Source of the DNA: Mytilisepta virgata
Taxonomy: Eukaryota > Mollusca > Bivalvia > Mytilida > Mytilidae
DNA: 64,000 nucleotides
Assembly: GCA_028015205.1 (NCBI GenBank)
Contig: CM051517.1
Span: 12,758,501 to 12,822,500, forward strand
Direction of reading: 5' to 3'
A program made the position numbers and the translations under genes. A model generated the notes under the pieces. It was not told the origin of the DNA and did not search any database. It saw only the letters and a list, made by a program, of their open reading frames with translations. The first letter of the stretch is position 1, and each line of letters opens with the position of its first letter. Shown one piece after another: positions 37,501-47,749 of this stretch.

Positions 37501-39638
37501 AGATGACCTGGACTTTCAGCCAAGATGGCCGCCACAGCCAAACTTAGTTTAACATAGGGCCCTATGGGAAAATTCATTGAAAAATCTTCTTGTCTGAAAC
37601 CACTTGACATATTGGAGGCAGAGTTGTCAGCAATGGTCCTTAGGAGGTCCTCTTTTAGTAATGTGTCCAAATTGTTAACCAAGATGGCCGCCACAGCCGA
37701 ACTTAGTTCAACATAGGACCTTATAGCAAATTCACTCAAAAATCTTCTTGTCTGAAACTACTAAGCCAATTGGAGATAAAGTTGGCAGCATTGGTCCTTA
37801 GATGGTCCTCTTTCAGAAGTGTGCCTATTGACCTGGACTGTCAACAAAGAACTGCCACAGCTGAACTTAGTTTAACATAGAACCCTATAGAAAAACCAGC
37901 CAAATTGACTGCAACACTTAAATTCTTTGTCCTGGTCAAGATGAAAAGTTAAATCCAGGTGAGGGATACAGGCTCTTGAGAGCCCCTAGTTTACTATATG
38001 GACTATGGAAATTTTTGGTTGCAAACTTCTCAGCAGCTATACCTACAACTAATTTATAGTTGGCATGAAGTACAAGTTATAAGATGGGGTGCAATTATGC
38101 ACCTTTGATCCATCCAATTCCTGTTTAATTATGCTATCTTACAGTTTTCATAATATTAAACAATGGGTGTATTTATAAGCTCTAATCTTTCAGCTCTCTT
38201 TATTGTATTCTAACTGTACAAGAACATGAATATTCAATAAATATGCAAATATTTGATGGATACTATTAACCTGAATGACCTTGAGGAAACTTTGAGGGTG
38301 GTTGCAGATTCTTCATCATACCAATTTTTAGGTTGATTTGGCTGGTTTCTTGTAACATGAACAAGTGAATAAAACTTGTTTTAAATCTTCTGTGATGGCC
38401 TGGTCTACTCTAGAGACAATGAGTAATATATGGACCCTCTTCTGCTAGTGTTTCTAACTAAATTTAAATTCAGGTAGCAAGTTTAATGAGATAGATTTAA
38501 GGTTTGTATGTGAATAAAGTTTATTCTAATATGACATCCCATACATCGTCAAATGTTGTATTACCAGATACATACGTGTATATCCACTTATAGAACATGC
38601 ATATAGAGGCTTTTATTTAAATGCAAATTGTGTGAACTTTAACAAGAAAAAATATCTTTTTCCACTTAAAATTGTTTATCTTTACAAAGAAATCATGCAA
38701 TACAACCACAACAGATGTGTATAACAACAATTATGGTAATTTTGTACACTGGAAGACACATTTACTTAGGCCGTGCCATCTTGATTTTTGAATTACATAA
38801 TTTGAATGTGCAAATGGTTATCTTATGAAAATAGTCTTATTCAAAATATGCTTTTAAAAATACAGATTGCATCATATAAATTGCAAGAGAAATGGAACGT
38901 CCAAACTAATATCAGATACATATAGGATTACTCAAATGAGCAAAATTAGCATATTTGTCCTATTAAAAATAGAAATAATTCATGGGTATTATAGAGTTGA
39001 TGTAATTTACACATAGGCTGGGCCTTCATATTCGTATTTTATACTTTGCTATCGCTCGGTATAAAATATCCGAATATAAAAGCCCAGTCCATGTGTAAAT
39101 TACTTCAACTCTATAACTCCCGTCAATTATTTCTTAATTAAAGCCCTTACAATGAACTATCATCAACAACAACAAACAATGAAAAAAAACTACAATTAAG
39201 TGTAAAGCTACATAATATAAGATAAAGTATAAAAACCATATAAACATGTCAGTTTAGAAATTTGAGTTATTTCCCTTTAAACAATGAAAAGATTAATTCT
39301 CTCGTTTCATAGACTGGTTAGCTATACATAATAGCTACACTTTCGTAATGTTTCCCCTTCCTTTTTATTTAGATGATACCGAAAACCCACAATTAATTTA
39401 TTTTGGCCTTAAAGACAAAGTACAATTTTCACAATAATCTTTAATTTAAAAAAAAATATATATCAAGCCTTACCCGTTTTCTGTTTTCCTCATCTGTTGG
39501 ATCATAGTCACAAAGGATACCTAGTAGAGTGCTAAAGACTTCTTTCTTTTCTATGTAGTTAAACTTAATCATATTCATTAGGGCAGTAAAAGGTACCAGT
39601 TCATGTTTACTGATGGTTTCCATTTTCAAGAAAAGTTC
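33059..39638 (-). CDS. Unrecognised spliced gene, PAH-like N-terminal exons and long disordered exon
   Basis: Three exons on the minus strand (39474-39638, 36265-36401, 33059-34571) join in phase to 604 residues plus a stop. The start codon is in an upstream exon I did not find. The two short exons form a helical region: 'ALMNMIKFNYIEKKEVFSTL' and 'LLSDQADLAEYLLSFLPNG'. The last piece has the pattern 'L..hxDL...F..FLP.G' of the fourth helix of paired amphipathic helix (PAH) domains as in Sin3 and GON4L, so a role in a chromatin or transcription complex is possible but only inferred. The remaining ~500 residues are rich in N, T, S, P and Q with no fold or membrane segment. The basic end KPKKLSM with VRKKLRL could be a nuclear localisation signal. 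Repeats J, A and a foldback lie in the introns. I do not recognise the family. Confidence 0.75.
34572..36264 (-). other. Intron of the PAH-like gene
   Basis: AT-rich intron. I see no repeat family or alternative exon that I can support. Confidence 0.55.
36265..36401 (-). CDS. PAH-like gene, exon 2 of those seen
   Basis: 137 bases. Acceptor TTTTGTTTCAG before ACCACT; donor AAAAA|GTATGT. It encodes TTRYIELLLSDQADLAEYLL, SFLPNGMSVD and a lysine-rich tail KVEKIKLKK, and ends two bases into a lysine codon that the next exon completes. Confidence 0.78.
36476..38150 (+). repeat. Family J tandem repeat, split by an A element
   Basis: Starts TTATACCCCCACTCTGAAGG. Units contain AATTCTCTGCAACTATAG, 'GTGAGAAGCATGGTTATTTT' and CCTGTTTAATGATG. 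36660-36820 is nearly identical to 14760-14900. The J sequence breaks near 36986, and 'ACTATGGAAATTTTTGGTTG' resumes it at 37995 after the A copy. The whole block lies in an intron of the PAH-like gene. Confidence 0.65.
36986..37990 (+). mobile_element. Family A element A6, nested in J
   Basis: The 5' edge has decayed (TTTTTACATTCACTTGACCC); the 3' edge is intact: CCAGGTGAGGGATACAGGCT, hairpin, then CCCCTAG. Units repeat 'CTTCTTGTCTGAAACCACTTG' and CAAGATGGCCGCCACAGCC about every 165 bases. Confidence 0.7.
38151..38970 (-). other. Intron of the PAH-like gene
   Basis: AT-rich. 'GAATAAAGTTTATTCTAAT' near 38513 looks like a LINE tail, but nothing else supports one. Confidence 0.4.
38971..39133. 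repeat. Foldback DNA, arms of about 70 bases
   Basis: AGAAATAATTCATGGGTATT...GTAATTTACACATAGGCTGG on the left pairs with CCAGTCCATGTGTAAATTAC...AATTATTTCT on the right, around a short loop (CTATCGCTCGG). It is a near-complete inverted repeat within an intron, of foldback or MITE type. Confidence 0.7.
39474..39638 (-). CDS. PAH-like gene, exon 1 of those seen
   Basis: 55 codons, phase 0 at both ends. Acceptor TTATTTTCAG before GAACTT; donor CGG|GTAAGG. It encodes ELFLKMETISKHELVPF, FSTLLGILCDYDP and DEENRKR. The acceptor shows that at least one more exon lies upstream (above 39638). Confidence 0.75.
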
Positions 39639-40416
39639 CTGAAAATAAGTAATATTTCATTTAGCATTTTTGCATTTGAAATCTGAAAGATTTCTCTTGG
39701 ATTGTATATAACACCTGTCAATAATATTAAATAACTGTAATTTTGAATTTTGCTAATGTTGAGTTTTTAACTTTTTTCAACATAAAGTTGGCTTGTAATG
39801 CATATCATCATCATGTAACATTATGTAACAAATGTATCATGAATTCAAGCTCACTGTTGGTTAATTGTAATTACTGAGTGATTGGACTTTTTATGGAGTT
39901 TATAAAAAAAAATATTTGGAAATGTGTTTGACAAAATTACATTACAACACTGTTCAGTAAAACATACATTTAAAATTTAACTTTTTTCATATTGTGTCAT
40001 CAGGAGTAGTGGCCCTTTAATCATCAAATACAAAATATTATCAAGTTAGAAGTTCCCAAGTTTCAGGTTTACATAATTATTTGGCTTTTTTCTAGCTGAC
40101 GTTTTCCTATGTATGAAGAGCCAGAATAAGTTACATCCTAAATAACTCTTTAACCTCTTGACCAAATGAACTAGTTTGATATATGAGAAATCTGAGAGAG
40201 TCTCTATAAAATTTGCCATATGCAATAATTGTAGTTTTTATAGCTTAGTTGGAGATTTCAGTCTTTATTTTTATTGTCCAAAATATTCTTCAGATGTAAC
40301 AAGGTACTCAGTTTTCAACAGTAAAATCTTAAATTGATGCCTCCAAAACTAAAAATCAATTTACGTTAGTTATGTCTCAATTCTAAATTTAAAAAATTCT
40401 CTTTTTCTTCATAATC
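39639..40416 (-). other. Upstream intron or flank of the PAH-like gene
   Basis: AT-rich DNA above the first exon seen. No coding segment with a matching donor was found. Confidence 0.4.
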
Positions 40417-40773
40417 TGACCGCCTCGGTGGTCTCGTGGTAGCGTGCTCGCCCCGAGTGCGGAAGGTCACGGGTTCGATACCCGGCCGGGTCAAACCAAA
40501 GACATTAAAATTGGTATTTGCTGCTTCTCCACCAAGCACGTGGCATCTAGGAGTAAGAGCAAAGACTGGTCGGCTCGGAGTCAGTATAATGTGTCCGAGT
40601 GAGGTGATATGTCTTCCTGCGGACAGTTACCTCGTGAGCTAGCACATTAAAAATCCGACTTAGCGTGTCGGTCTAGTACAAAGCAGGGATCATATTCATT
40701 ATCATATCAACATGTTCTCGTCCTGATATGCACCTGGTTGCCACTGGACGTTAAACAACAATTCATCCATCCA
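40417..40773 (+). mobile_element. Second type of tRNA-derived SINE with target-site duplication
   Basis: The head CGCCTCGGTGGTCTCGTGGT with the B box GGGTTCGATACCCGGCCGGG is tRNA-like. The body includes AGCACGTGGCATCTAGGAGT and CGGCTCGGAGTC, and the tail GCCACTGGACGTTAAACAAC ends in (ATCC)n. The 11-base repeat TCTTCATAATC flanks it at 40406-40416 and 40774-40784. Body and tail differ from the SINE at 25719, so this is a separate family. Confidence 0.85.
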
Positions 40774-40784
40774 TCTTCATAATC

Positions 40785-41600
40785 ATATTTAAATCCAGTG
40801 CAAAGCAAATGTTTTTTAAACAGATTTCTAGTCAATTATAAATTATAGCATTATTCACCAGTTTCAAACCCCATTTTTTGTGCAAGCAATTGTTACCCAG
40901 GTATTATGATGTAAAGGCTAAAAGTAATTTTTTGGTCTCCCAAATGTACTAATTAAACTACTTCCTACCATGTAACATCATAAAGTACAGGATATTGGTA
41001 CGATTTTAATTTGGTGAATTCCAGATAACTATTTCAGAATACTCCTGAGTCCAACATTGAATTAATCCTGAATCTAAGAATTTTGGTGAGTCCCAGCCAA
41101 AATTGATGAGTGCAGTACTCGCCTAGATGAGTTAAAACTCTGAAACAAAATCATGAAAGCCTGAATTGATTTCTTTCTGTCCCATAAAAATTTAATATTT
41201 TTACTTCAGAGTTATATAATAAATTATTTTCAGTAACTGTTGCAAAATACTTCAACCACAGGGACTCTTTCTATTGATTTTTTGGTAAACAACATTCTAG
41301 ATATGGGGGGCCCCAATGTACTATATATCATACTAAAAGCCGGCATTATTGTAATACAATCTGTCTGTATGTACGTACATCCAAAATGTCCCAAGAAATC
41401 CCAGAGGGTAAAAGATGGAAACTTGCAATTAGGCATCATGTAAGAGTATTTGACGAAGTTGGATATGATTCTGGGTTAAAATATGACCAGAAAGGAAATT
41501 CAATGGTAGGCCCAAGACCACAATTAGCGTACACTTTTCATTGTCCACAGATTTAATCTCTTATATAAATTTACTGTATTTCTTCCCTTTTTTCTTCCTC
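40785..41600. other. Intergenic, nothing firm
   Basis: 'GTGAGTCCCAGCC..TTGATGAGT' near 41084 recalls the GATGAGTCCCAG repeats inside the hAT-type element at 57.9 kb. Otherwise I see no gene or repeat edge. Confidence 0.35.
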
Positions 41601-42069
41601 CTTTGGGCCAGGTGAGCTATTGTCATCACTTGGTATCGTCGTAAACTTTCCTTTAAAGATCTTCTCCTCTGAAACCACTGGGCCAATTGGAACATAACTT
41701 GGTAGCAATGGTCCTTAGGTGGTTCTCTTTCAGAAGTATATCCGATGACTCGACCCGTCATCCAGGATAGCCACCAGAATCGAACATAGTTAAACATAGG
41801 ACCCTGTGAGAAATTTATTTAAAGATCTTCATGTCTGAAAAACCACTTGGCCAATTGGAACAAAACCAATGGTTGTTAGTTTGCCCTCTTTCAGAATTAT
41901 ATATGATGACCCTGTCCACCATCCAAGATGGCTGCCAGAGCGGATCTTAGTTTAACATATGACCTAATGGGAAAATTCACTTCAAATGAACTTGACAACA
42001 ATGTTCCAGGCTGCCAGTCAAGATGGAAATAGTCCATGTGAGCAATACAGGCTCCTGGGAACCTCTACT
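41601..42069 (+). mobile_element. Family A element A7, short
   Basis: Starts CTTTGGGCCAGGTGAGCTAT and continues TGTCATCACTTGG. It holds about two units ('TCTTCTCCTCTGAAACCACT', CAAGATGGCTGCCAGAGC) and ends 'CATGTGAGCAATACAGGCTC' with a hairpin. Confidence 0.65.
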
Positions 42070-42479
42070 TATTATTTTCTGCCCCTTATTAAAACATTTT
42101 TAAATGGTTTTTATTATAAATTTATATTAGAATGTTCAAAGTTGATGTTTAAAAAAGTTTGAATGAGCTGTTATAAGTAAAAGTGATGATTTGGTCAGAT
42201 GGATATGGGTCAATATTTAGGTTGTCATCTGCTGTCTTCAAGAATTCTGATACCCTAGAAGATATTTTTGCCAATATATTGAGTTAGCAATGATGAATTT
42301 TTTTTAAATTTTAATATTATGACAGGAAGTAAGTATAATTTCCAAATGAGAAAGTTTTTCAAGTTTCCGCAGGTTCGTTTTTCATAATTGAATTTTATTT
42401 TAATATGAAAATCCACTGTGAATTAATTGTGGTCTAAGACCAGTATCCAGTAAACTGGTGAAATCTATGTAAGCTGGGA
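42070..42479. other. Intergenic, nothing recognised
   Basis: AT-rich spacer between element A7 and the 272-base tandem repeat. Confidence 0.4.
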
Positions 42480-43238
42480 TGATGAAATCAGATGGTGACT
42501 CACGAAAATTATATGTGCCATTTCAAATAACAGTGTTGAAATTTTTGTACTTCCCTTCATGTTAAAAATCAGTTGTCCAAGAATGTCTTTTAGATAACTG
42601 ATGAAAAAAACATGACAAAATGTGTATAAATAACACTACTAAGAATTGTCGGTGCCAAAGGTTTCGGAATTTCAGAGATATGCCTCAGGGCATAATAATT
42701 GGGGAAAAACTACTGATATACTTTGAGATATCCAGCAACAGGGAAATCTTTTCAACAATTCAGTATAGGATGTTGAAACTTGTATACATGCCATGTCAAA
42801 TAATGGTGTTAGAATTTTTGTAACTCCCCTGGAGGATCTGAAAATTTGAAAATTGATTTACACCATTGGAAATGGAAAACATAGAATTAAATGATTTAGT
42901 AACACTTTAAGGGTTTTCTGAGCCAAAGGTTTCAGAATTAGGATATATGCCTTAAGGGCAGAATTATTTTCAAAACAAAGTATCCAATAGTATTGAATTT
43001 TTAAAGAATTAAAAACAATTTCCTATTCCAAGGGTTTTAGGAATTTGATATATTCCCCTTAAGGTAATATACTGAACCGCAAAAGAAACGTCGCACAAAA
43101 TGACATGTTCACATACATTTATTTCAAAGTGACATTTATATATATTTTAAATTAATTTTTACAAAATTTAATGAATGACACAAAAACGTCACAATTGTCG
43201 CAACGTCACATATTTTCAATGCTGTGCTCCCACGTCCG

Positions 43239-44255
43239 TTAATAACGTGTATGTCCTCCACCGGCACCAATTACTGCGGCACATCTTCGGTACATGGAGT
43301 TGATGAGCCGATTAATAAACGCCATCGGAATACGTGCCCATACTCTCTGAAACGCTTGTGAAAGTTCAGCTGCAGTTGTCGGACTTGGCTGCTCATTATT
43401 CAACCGTCTTTGAACTTCGTCCCATAAATGTTCAATAGGGTTTAAATCTGGACTCAAAGCCGTCCAATCCATAACATTAATGTTATTCTGCTGTAGGAAG
43501 TGTCTTGTGGCTCTTGCGGTATGCGCACGTGCATTGTCCTGTTCGAAAGTCTTGTTTTGATGACGTGCGAAATGGGGCTGAACATGGGGTGTCAAGACTT
43601 GGTCGATGTAACGGGCAGCTGTTATGCCATTTCCTCTGCCTGGGCCAAGGTTCTGAAAGATGACTGGACCAAGTTTAACGTTAAGGCCGATTCCACCCCA
43701 TACCATGATGCTAGGTCCTCCCCACGCGTCTGTTTCCAGAATGCAGCTGTCTTCGTAACATTCCCCGCGTCTTCTCCACAATCTGGTTCTGCCATCGGCT
43801 GTTGAAATGCTTTCGTCAGAGAAGATGATGTTACGCCATTGTCAATTTCGCCAATTCTGTCGCTGAGTGGCCCACTGAAGACGAGCTTGACGGTGTCAAG
43901 GAGTAAGAATAGGTCCTCTTGCTGGACGGCGACATCTCATGTTTCTAGCAGCTAATCGCCGACGAAACGTATCATTACTTATGGGTCGTCCATGTGTTCC
44001 AACAGTGTTTCTGGCAGTTTCGGCAGCTGGGGTGAACCGATTCATCAAATGGTGACGAACAATGCCTCTATTCTGTCTAGGGGTATTGACTTGGGGTCTA
44101 CCACTCCGTGGACGGTCATTTGTGCTGTTTGTTGCATTGTACCGTGTTCGTAGACGTTCAATTGTTCGAACAGCACAGTTGAAGTCGTTGGCAATAACTC
44201 TGGCAGATTGCCCAGCATCCAATCGACCAATGGCCTGTTCTCTCTGTTGTGGCAT
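43239..44255 (-). pseudogene. Tc1-type DD34E transposase with two stop codons
   Basis: One frame of 339 codons (ATG at 44253-44255 to TAA at 43239) is the normal Tc1 length of about 340. The N-terminal half has two helix-turn-helix regions: REQAIGRLDAGQSARVIA, then after the GRPR-like 'RPRSGRP' a second helix set. The catalytic core shows FSDES (first D), EQDNARAHTA (second D) and SPDLNPIEHLWDE (E), with exactly 34 residues between the second D and the E. Two TGA stops lie in frame at 43896-43898 and 43842-43844, both one transition from a sense codon, so this copy is recently dead. A longer reading to an ATG at 44315 would run across the TATA box, so I chose 44255. Confidence 0.9.
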
Positions 44256-44302
44256 AGCTTCTGTGTCAACACTGATACTAACACTCTTTAATTTTCTCCG
44301 GC

Positions 44303-44310
44303 CTTTTATA
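44303..44310 (-). promoter_or_regulatory. TATA box of the Tc1 transposase
   Basis: TATAAAAG on the minus strand, 47 bases before the chosen ATG and inside the element. Identified by consensus only. Confidence 0.5.
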
Positions 44311-44888
44311 CCCATAAAGGAGCATGAATTTCACGAACATTTAAGATTTAAGAAAAATTACTGCCAAGTGTGTCCCACGAGCGGTTTTAGGTACGGTCGC
44401 TCTACGATATCAACTGAAAATTATTCAACCGAAAATTTAATTCACAGGTAATTTAATCTTACCTGGTGATGTAATCGTAATACTGATTATATAAAAATCA
44501 TTAATTAATATTTATTTTGAATTTTGCTAACATTTTGAAAAAGCGACGTTTCTTTTGCGGTTCAGTATATTAGCAAAAATTTCTATTTCAAGATCCAGGC
44601 AGCAAAAATGAAATCTTGAAAAGAACAATCCTTGGGGCATTGCCACTTGAGGGTCTGTAAATTTTAAAAACAATTGTCCAAGAACTCCTTTTATTACATT
44701 GTAAACGGTGATTTACCATAGTATCTGAGTGAAAGAAAATCTGGTATTAAAATCAGTTAATCACATGTGAAAAGAACACCCAGTATTTCATTCTAGAAAG
44801 TGACGTCACAATTGCTGTGGAGAAATATCAAAAGACATAGTCTGTTTTATTTCAATTTATTTCTGCTAAAAAATGCTAGATTCTGTAC

Positions 44889-45066
44889 AATATAATTAAA
44901 GTATATCTAATCGCTGAATTGAAATATCAGAAATAAACAACCTGTGACCAAACTACAGCTGTAAGTAACTCGTTCCCTGCAAGCACTCGTGATTTACTGC
45001 AAAGTTTGGTCACTTGTTGTTTATTTCTGGTATATTCAGGGATTAGTTATACTATAATTACATATT
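44889..45066. repeat. Foldback DNA, arms of about 75 bases
   Basis: 'AATATAATTAAAGTATATC..GAAATAAACAACCTGTGACCAAACT' on the left pairs with 'AGTTTGGTCACTTGTTGTTTATTTC..ATACTATAATTACATATT' on the right. The loop is about 25 bases. It is the second foldback of this kind in the window, with a different sequence. Confidence 0.65.
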
Positions 45067-45389
45067 AATTGAATATAGAAACTATATAAAGTGGCATGAA
45101 ACTATATAGTTTTCTGATCCAAGGGTTTCAGAATTTGGATATATTTCCTGAGGGCAGAATTATTGCAAACATATATGTATAGTTTGAGATATTCAGTAAA
45201 AGTGAAATCTTTTAAACAACTCAATAGGATGTTGATATGTATATGGTTCAGACTGACATGATATAAAATTGTGATACTTTTAAATTTTAAGGGGGATTTC
45301 ACAAATTTAAATACAGAATTTAGTTATTCAGTGTACCTGCAGTTTTGAATACTTATTTTCAAACCGTCTTTTCAAAGAATCAGTATATA

Positions 45390-45939
45390 CTGTCTGGACA
45401 CCTCAGTTCCTAAAATGCATTTTTCAGAATTTGAATACCCTAATCAACATGACTTGTATAGTCACTTGGTTGAAAGATGCAACGAGTTAAGTCGTAACAT
45501 AAACTAAAACAATTGAACTCACCTAATTTTGTTCAAAAATGTCTTCCAGAGAAACAAAAAACATCCTCCAATGGAATTTTCAATGTAAAATGGAGATAAC
45601 TCTTCCTATATTTTATAAAATTAAGTAAAACAACCCCACGATGTGTGAAATATGCACTAAGTGCATTAAAAATATTTAAAATAACAGTTTTACAAATTTT
45701 AGGATAGGTGCGAGTTGATAAATTTTTATTAATAATTTTTTTGAAATTTTCAAATGCATTAATTTTTCTATTTGAAATTCCTTATTCAGAATCATTTATG
45801 AGGGTTACAAACATAACCTTTATAAACAACTTTACATTTTTTATGTTTTCTTGGACGACTCAATAAGGTTAATTAACCAACAAAAGATTCTAACAGTTAG
45901 ACTCTCAAAATGTGAAAAATCCATTTTATGAACAGACAG
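45390..45939. mobile_element. TA-flanked 550 bp MITE, copy 1
   Basis: Starts CTGTCTGGACACCTCAG. The right end is damaged (TCCATTTTATGAACAGACAG, missing about 10 bases of the inverted repeat). TA on both sides suggests a Tc1/mariner-type source. It aligns throughout with copy 2 ('TGTCTTCCAGAGAAAC', 'GGGAGATAACTCTTCC', 'ACATAACCTTTATAAACAAC'). Confidence 0.8.
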
Positions 45940-46300
45940 TAAGTTTGGCTTCTTGCAAGGTCAGGTTATTTAAAATTTTCAGATTTCTCATTTTTTTTTT
46001 TCTTCCAAAAATATCAAATGGTTGACATCTAGATATTCAAAAGCATGGTTAATAAATTCTCTCCCTTTTGTCCTGGGGCTAAAAGGGAGACAAATTTATT
46101 ATCTCCCTTACCTACATTGGTTAGGAAAAGATAACTCACTCTGGTTTCTCATTAAAATGGAATTTAAAGCTGCAACTGCTTTACATTAATTTACTTAACT
46201 GCAAGTGGACAAAATGGGCATGTAATGTAATGTATAAAATATTGTAAAAAACTGAAATTCTTCCCTCATTATTCATTTTTATTTTATTAAATTATTTTTA

Positions 46301-46850
46301 CTGTCTAGACACCTCAGTTCATAAAATGGATTTTTCAGGATTTGAATACCTTAATCCATATTATCTAATGACTTGGGCGAAAGATGCAATGAGCTAAGTC
46401 GTAACCGAAACAATTAAACTTATCTAATTTTGTTCAGTCATGTCTTCCAGAGAAACCTATGGAATTTTCAATGTAAAAGGGAGATAACTCTTCCTATGAG
46501 ATTTTATAAAATTAAGTATTACAACCCCCTGATGCATGTAATGTGTATAAAGTGCATTAAAAATATTTGAAATAACAGTTTTACAAATTTTACGATAGGT
46601 GTGAGTTGATGAATTCAAATTATTATTTTTTTTTAATTTTCAAGTGCATTAATTTTTATATTAGAAATTCCCCATTAAGAATCATTTGTGAGGTATACAA
46701 ACATAACCTTTATAAACAACTTTAAATTTTTTATGTTTTCTTGGATGACTCAATAAGGTTAATTTACCAACAAAAGATTGTCTAATAATTCTAACGTTTA
46801 GACTTTCAAAATGCGAAAAATCCATTTTATGAACTGAGGTGTCCAGACAG
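46301..46850. mobile_element. TA-flanked 550 bp MITE, copy 2
   Basis: Terminal inverted repeats of about 38 bases are intact: CTGTCTAGACACCTCAGTTC at the left, GAACTGAGGTGTCCAGACAG at the right, with TA flanks. Same length as copy 1. No coding capacity. The LINE remnant starts 12 bases further on. Confidence 0.85.
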
Positions 46851-46861
46851 TAAGTAGATTT

Positions 46862-47749
46862 ATGATTTGTTATTTAAAAGAAATTTGGGGGCAATTTGAT
46901 CACCAAAAATATTTTAATAATATAGAAAAGTATATTACCAAAGAAATTGATTCTTTGGTATTGGAAAAACTTCATACTAAATATTGTAAATTTACTTTAG
47001 GTGTTAGAAGTAAAGCATCTAATGATGCATGTAGAGGTGAATTAGGTAGCCTACCTATCATCTACTCAGTTTTTATAAGTATTATAAGGTATTGGTGTCA
47101 TCTAGTAAAAGATGGATCTGATGATTGTCTATTATCAAACGCTTTTCAATTGTCTAAATCAATGGCTCAAGATAAAAAAGAGTCATGGTATTATTGTATT
47201 CAAGAAATCTTAAAATATTTCAATTTAGAATATTTCCTGAATAATAATAACAATGTTAAAACAAGTTACATTATAAATACAGTAAACTCAGTTTTAAAAT
47301 AAAAAATTGTGAACATATGGAAAAATAGGTTATTTGTGGACAAGAAAAAAGCAGATTTGGGAAATAAACTTAGAACTTATAGATTATTCAAAAGTTACTT
47401 TAATTATGAAACATATTTAAATATTGGAAATAGAGAACAAAAAAGATTCTTATCTAAATTAAGAGTGAGGGATCATTCCCTTGAAATAGAAAGGGGGCGT
47501 TATTTCATAGTTGAGGCTAAAAACAGTTTATGTAAATTATGTAAAACCTATGTTGGAGATGAAAAACATTTTCTACTTGAATGTAAATGCTTAAATGACC
47601 AAAGGAAAATATTTATAAATAAAATAAATAAAGAATTTAAAAATTTTAATCTATTGATGACTACAGACAAATTTAATTGGCTTATATCATTAGAAGATTA
47701 CATTGTCATTAAGGGTCTTCAGCACCTAAATGAAGAATTATATATATAG
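46862..47749 (+). pseudogene. LINE reverse transcriptase C-terminal part, one in-frame stop
   Basis: A continuous frame of 296 codons is broken by a single TAA at 47300-47302; the frame carries straight on after it. The first half has 'FTLGVRSKASNDACRGELGS', the 'LGV...sxN.a.rGELG..P' motif found after the RT core in many non-LTR elements. The second half has 'RFLSKLRVRDHSLEIERGRY' and the zinc-binding motif CKLCKTYVGDEKHFLLEC (CxxC...H...C). No RT catalytic motif or endonuclease remains, so it is a 5'-truncated remnant starting at the edge of the MITE. Codons are strongly AT-ending. Confidence 0.8.

Larger units (their letters stand above)
43070..44567 (-). mobile_element. Tc1/mariner element, complete ends, 1,498 bp
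   Basis: Both ends read TACTGAACCGCAAAAGAAAC and on to GTCGC as inverted repeats of at least 25 bases. TA flanks each side (43068-43069 and 44568-44569), the expected Tc1 target duplication. The interrupted host unit reads 'AAGGTAA/TTAGC'. The single gene runs on the minus strand. Confidence 0.93.
42480..45330. repeat. Family L tandem repeat (about 272 bases), interrupted by Tc1 and foldback
   Basis: 'TGCCATnTCAAATAAnnGTGTT' starts at 42513 and again at 42788, about 275 bases apart; 'GCCAAAGGTTTCnGAATT' recurs at about 42652 and 42922, with related copies at 43037 and 45117. The Tc1 element sits inside one unit (43070-44567) and a foldback lies at 44889-45066. Confidence 0.55.

Noticed and set aside
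40421..40495. Functional tRNA gene
   Set aside because: A and B boxes are present, but the acceptor stem does not pair and the sequence runs into a SINE body with target duplications.
43500..44451. + strand frames of 101-129 codons opposite the Tc1 transposase
   Set aside because: Shadow frames of the transposase on the other strand.
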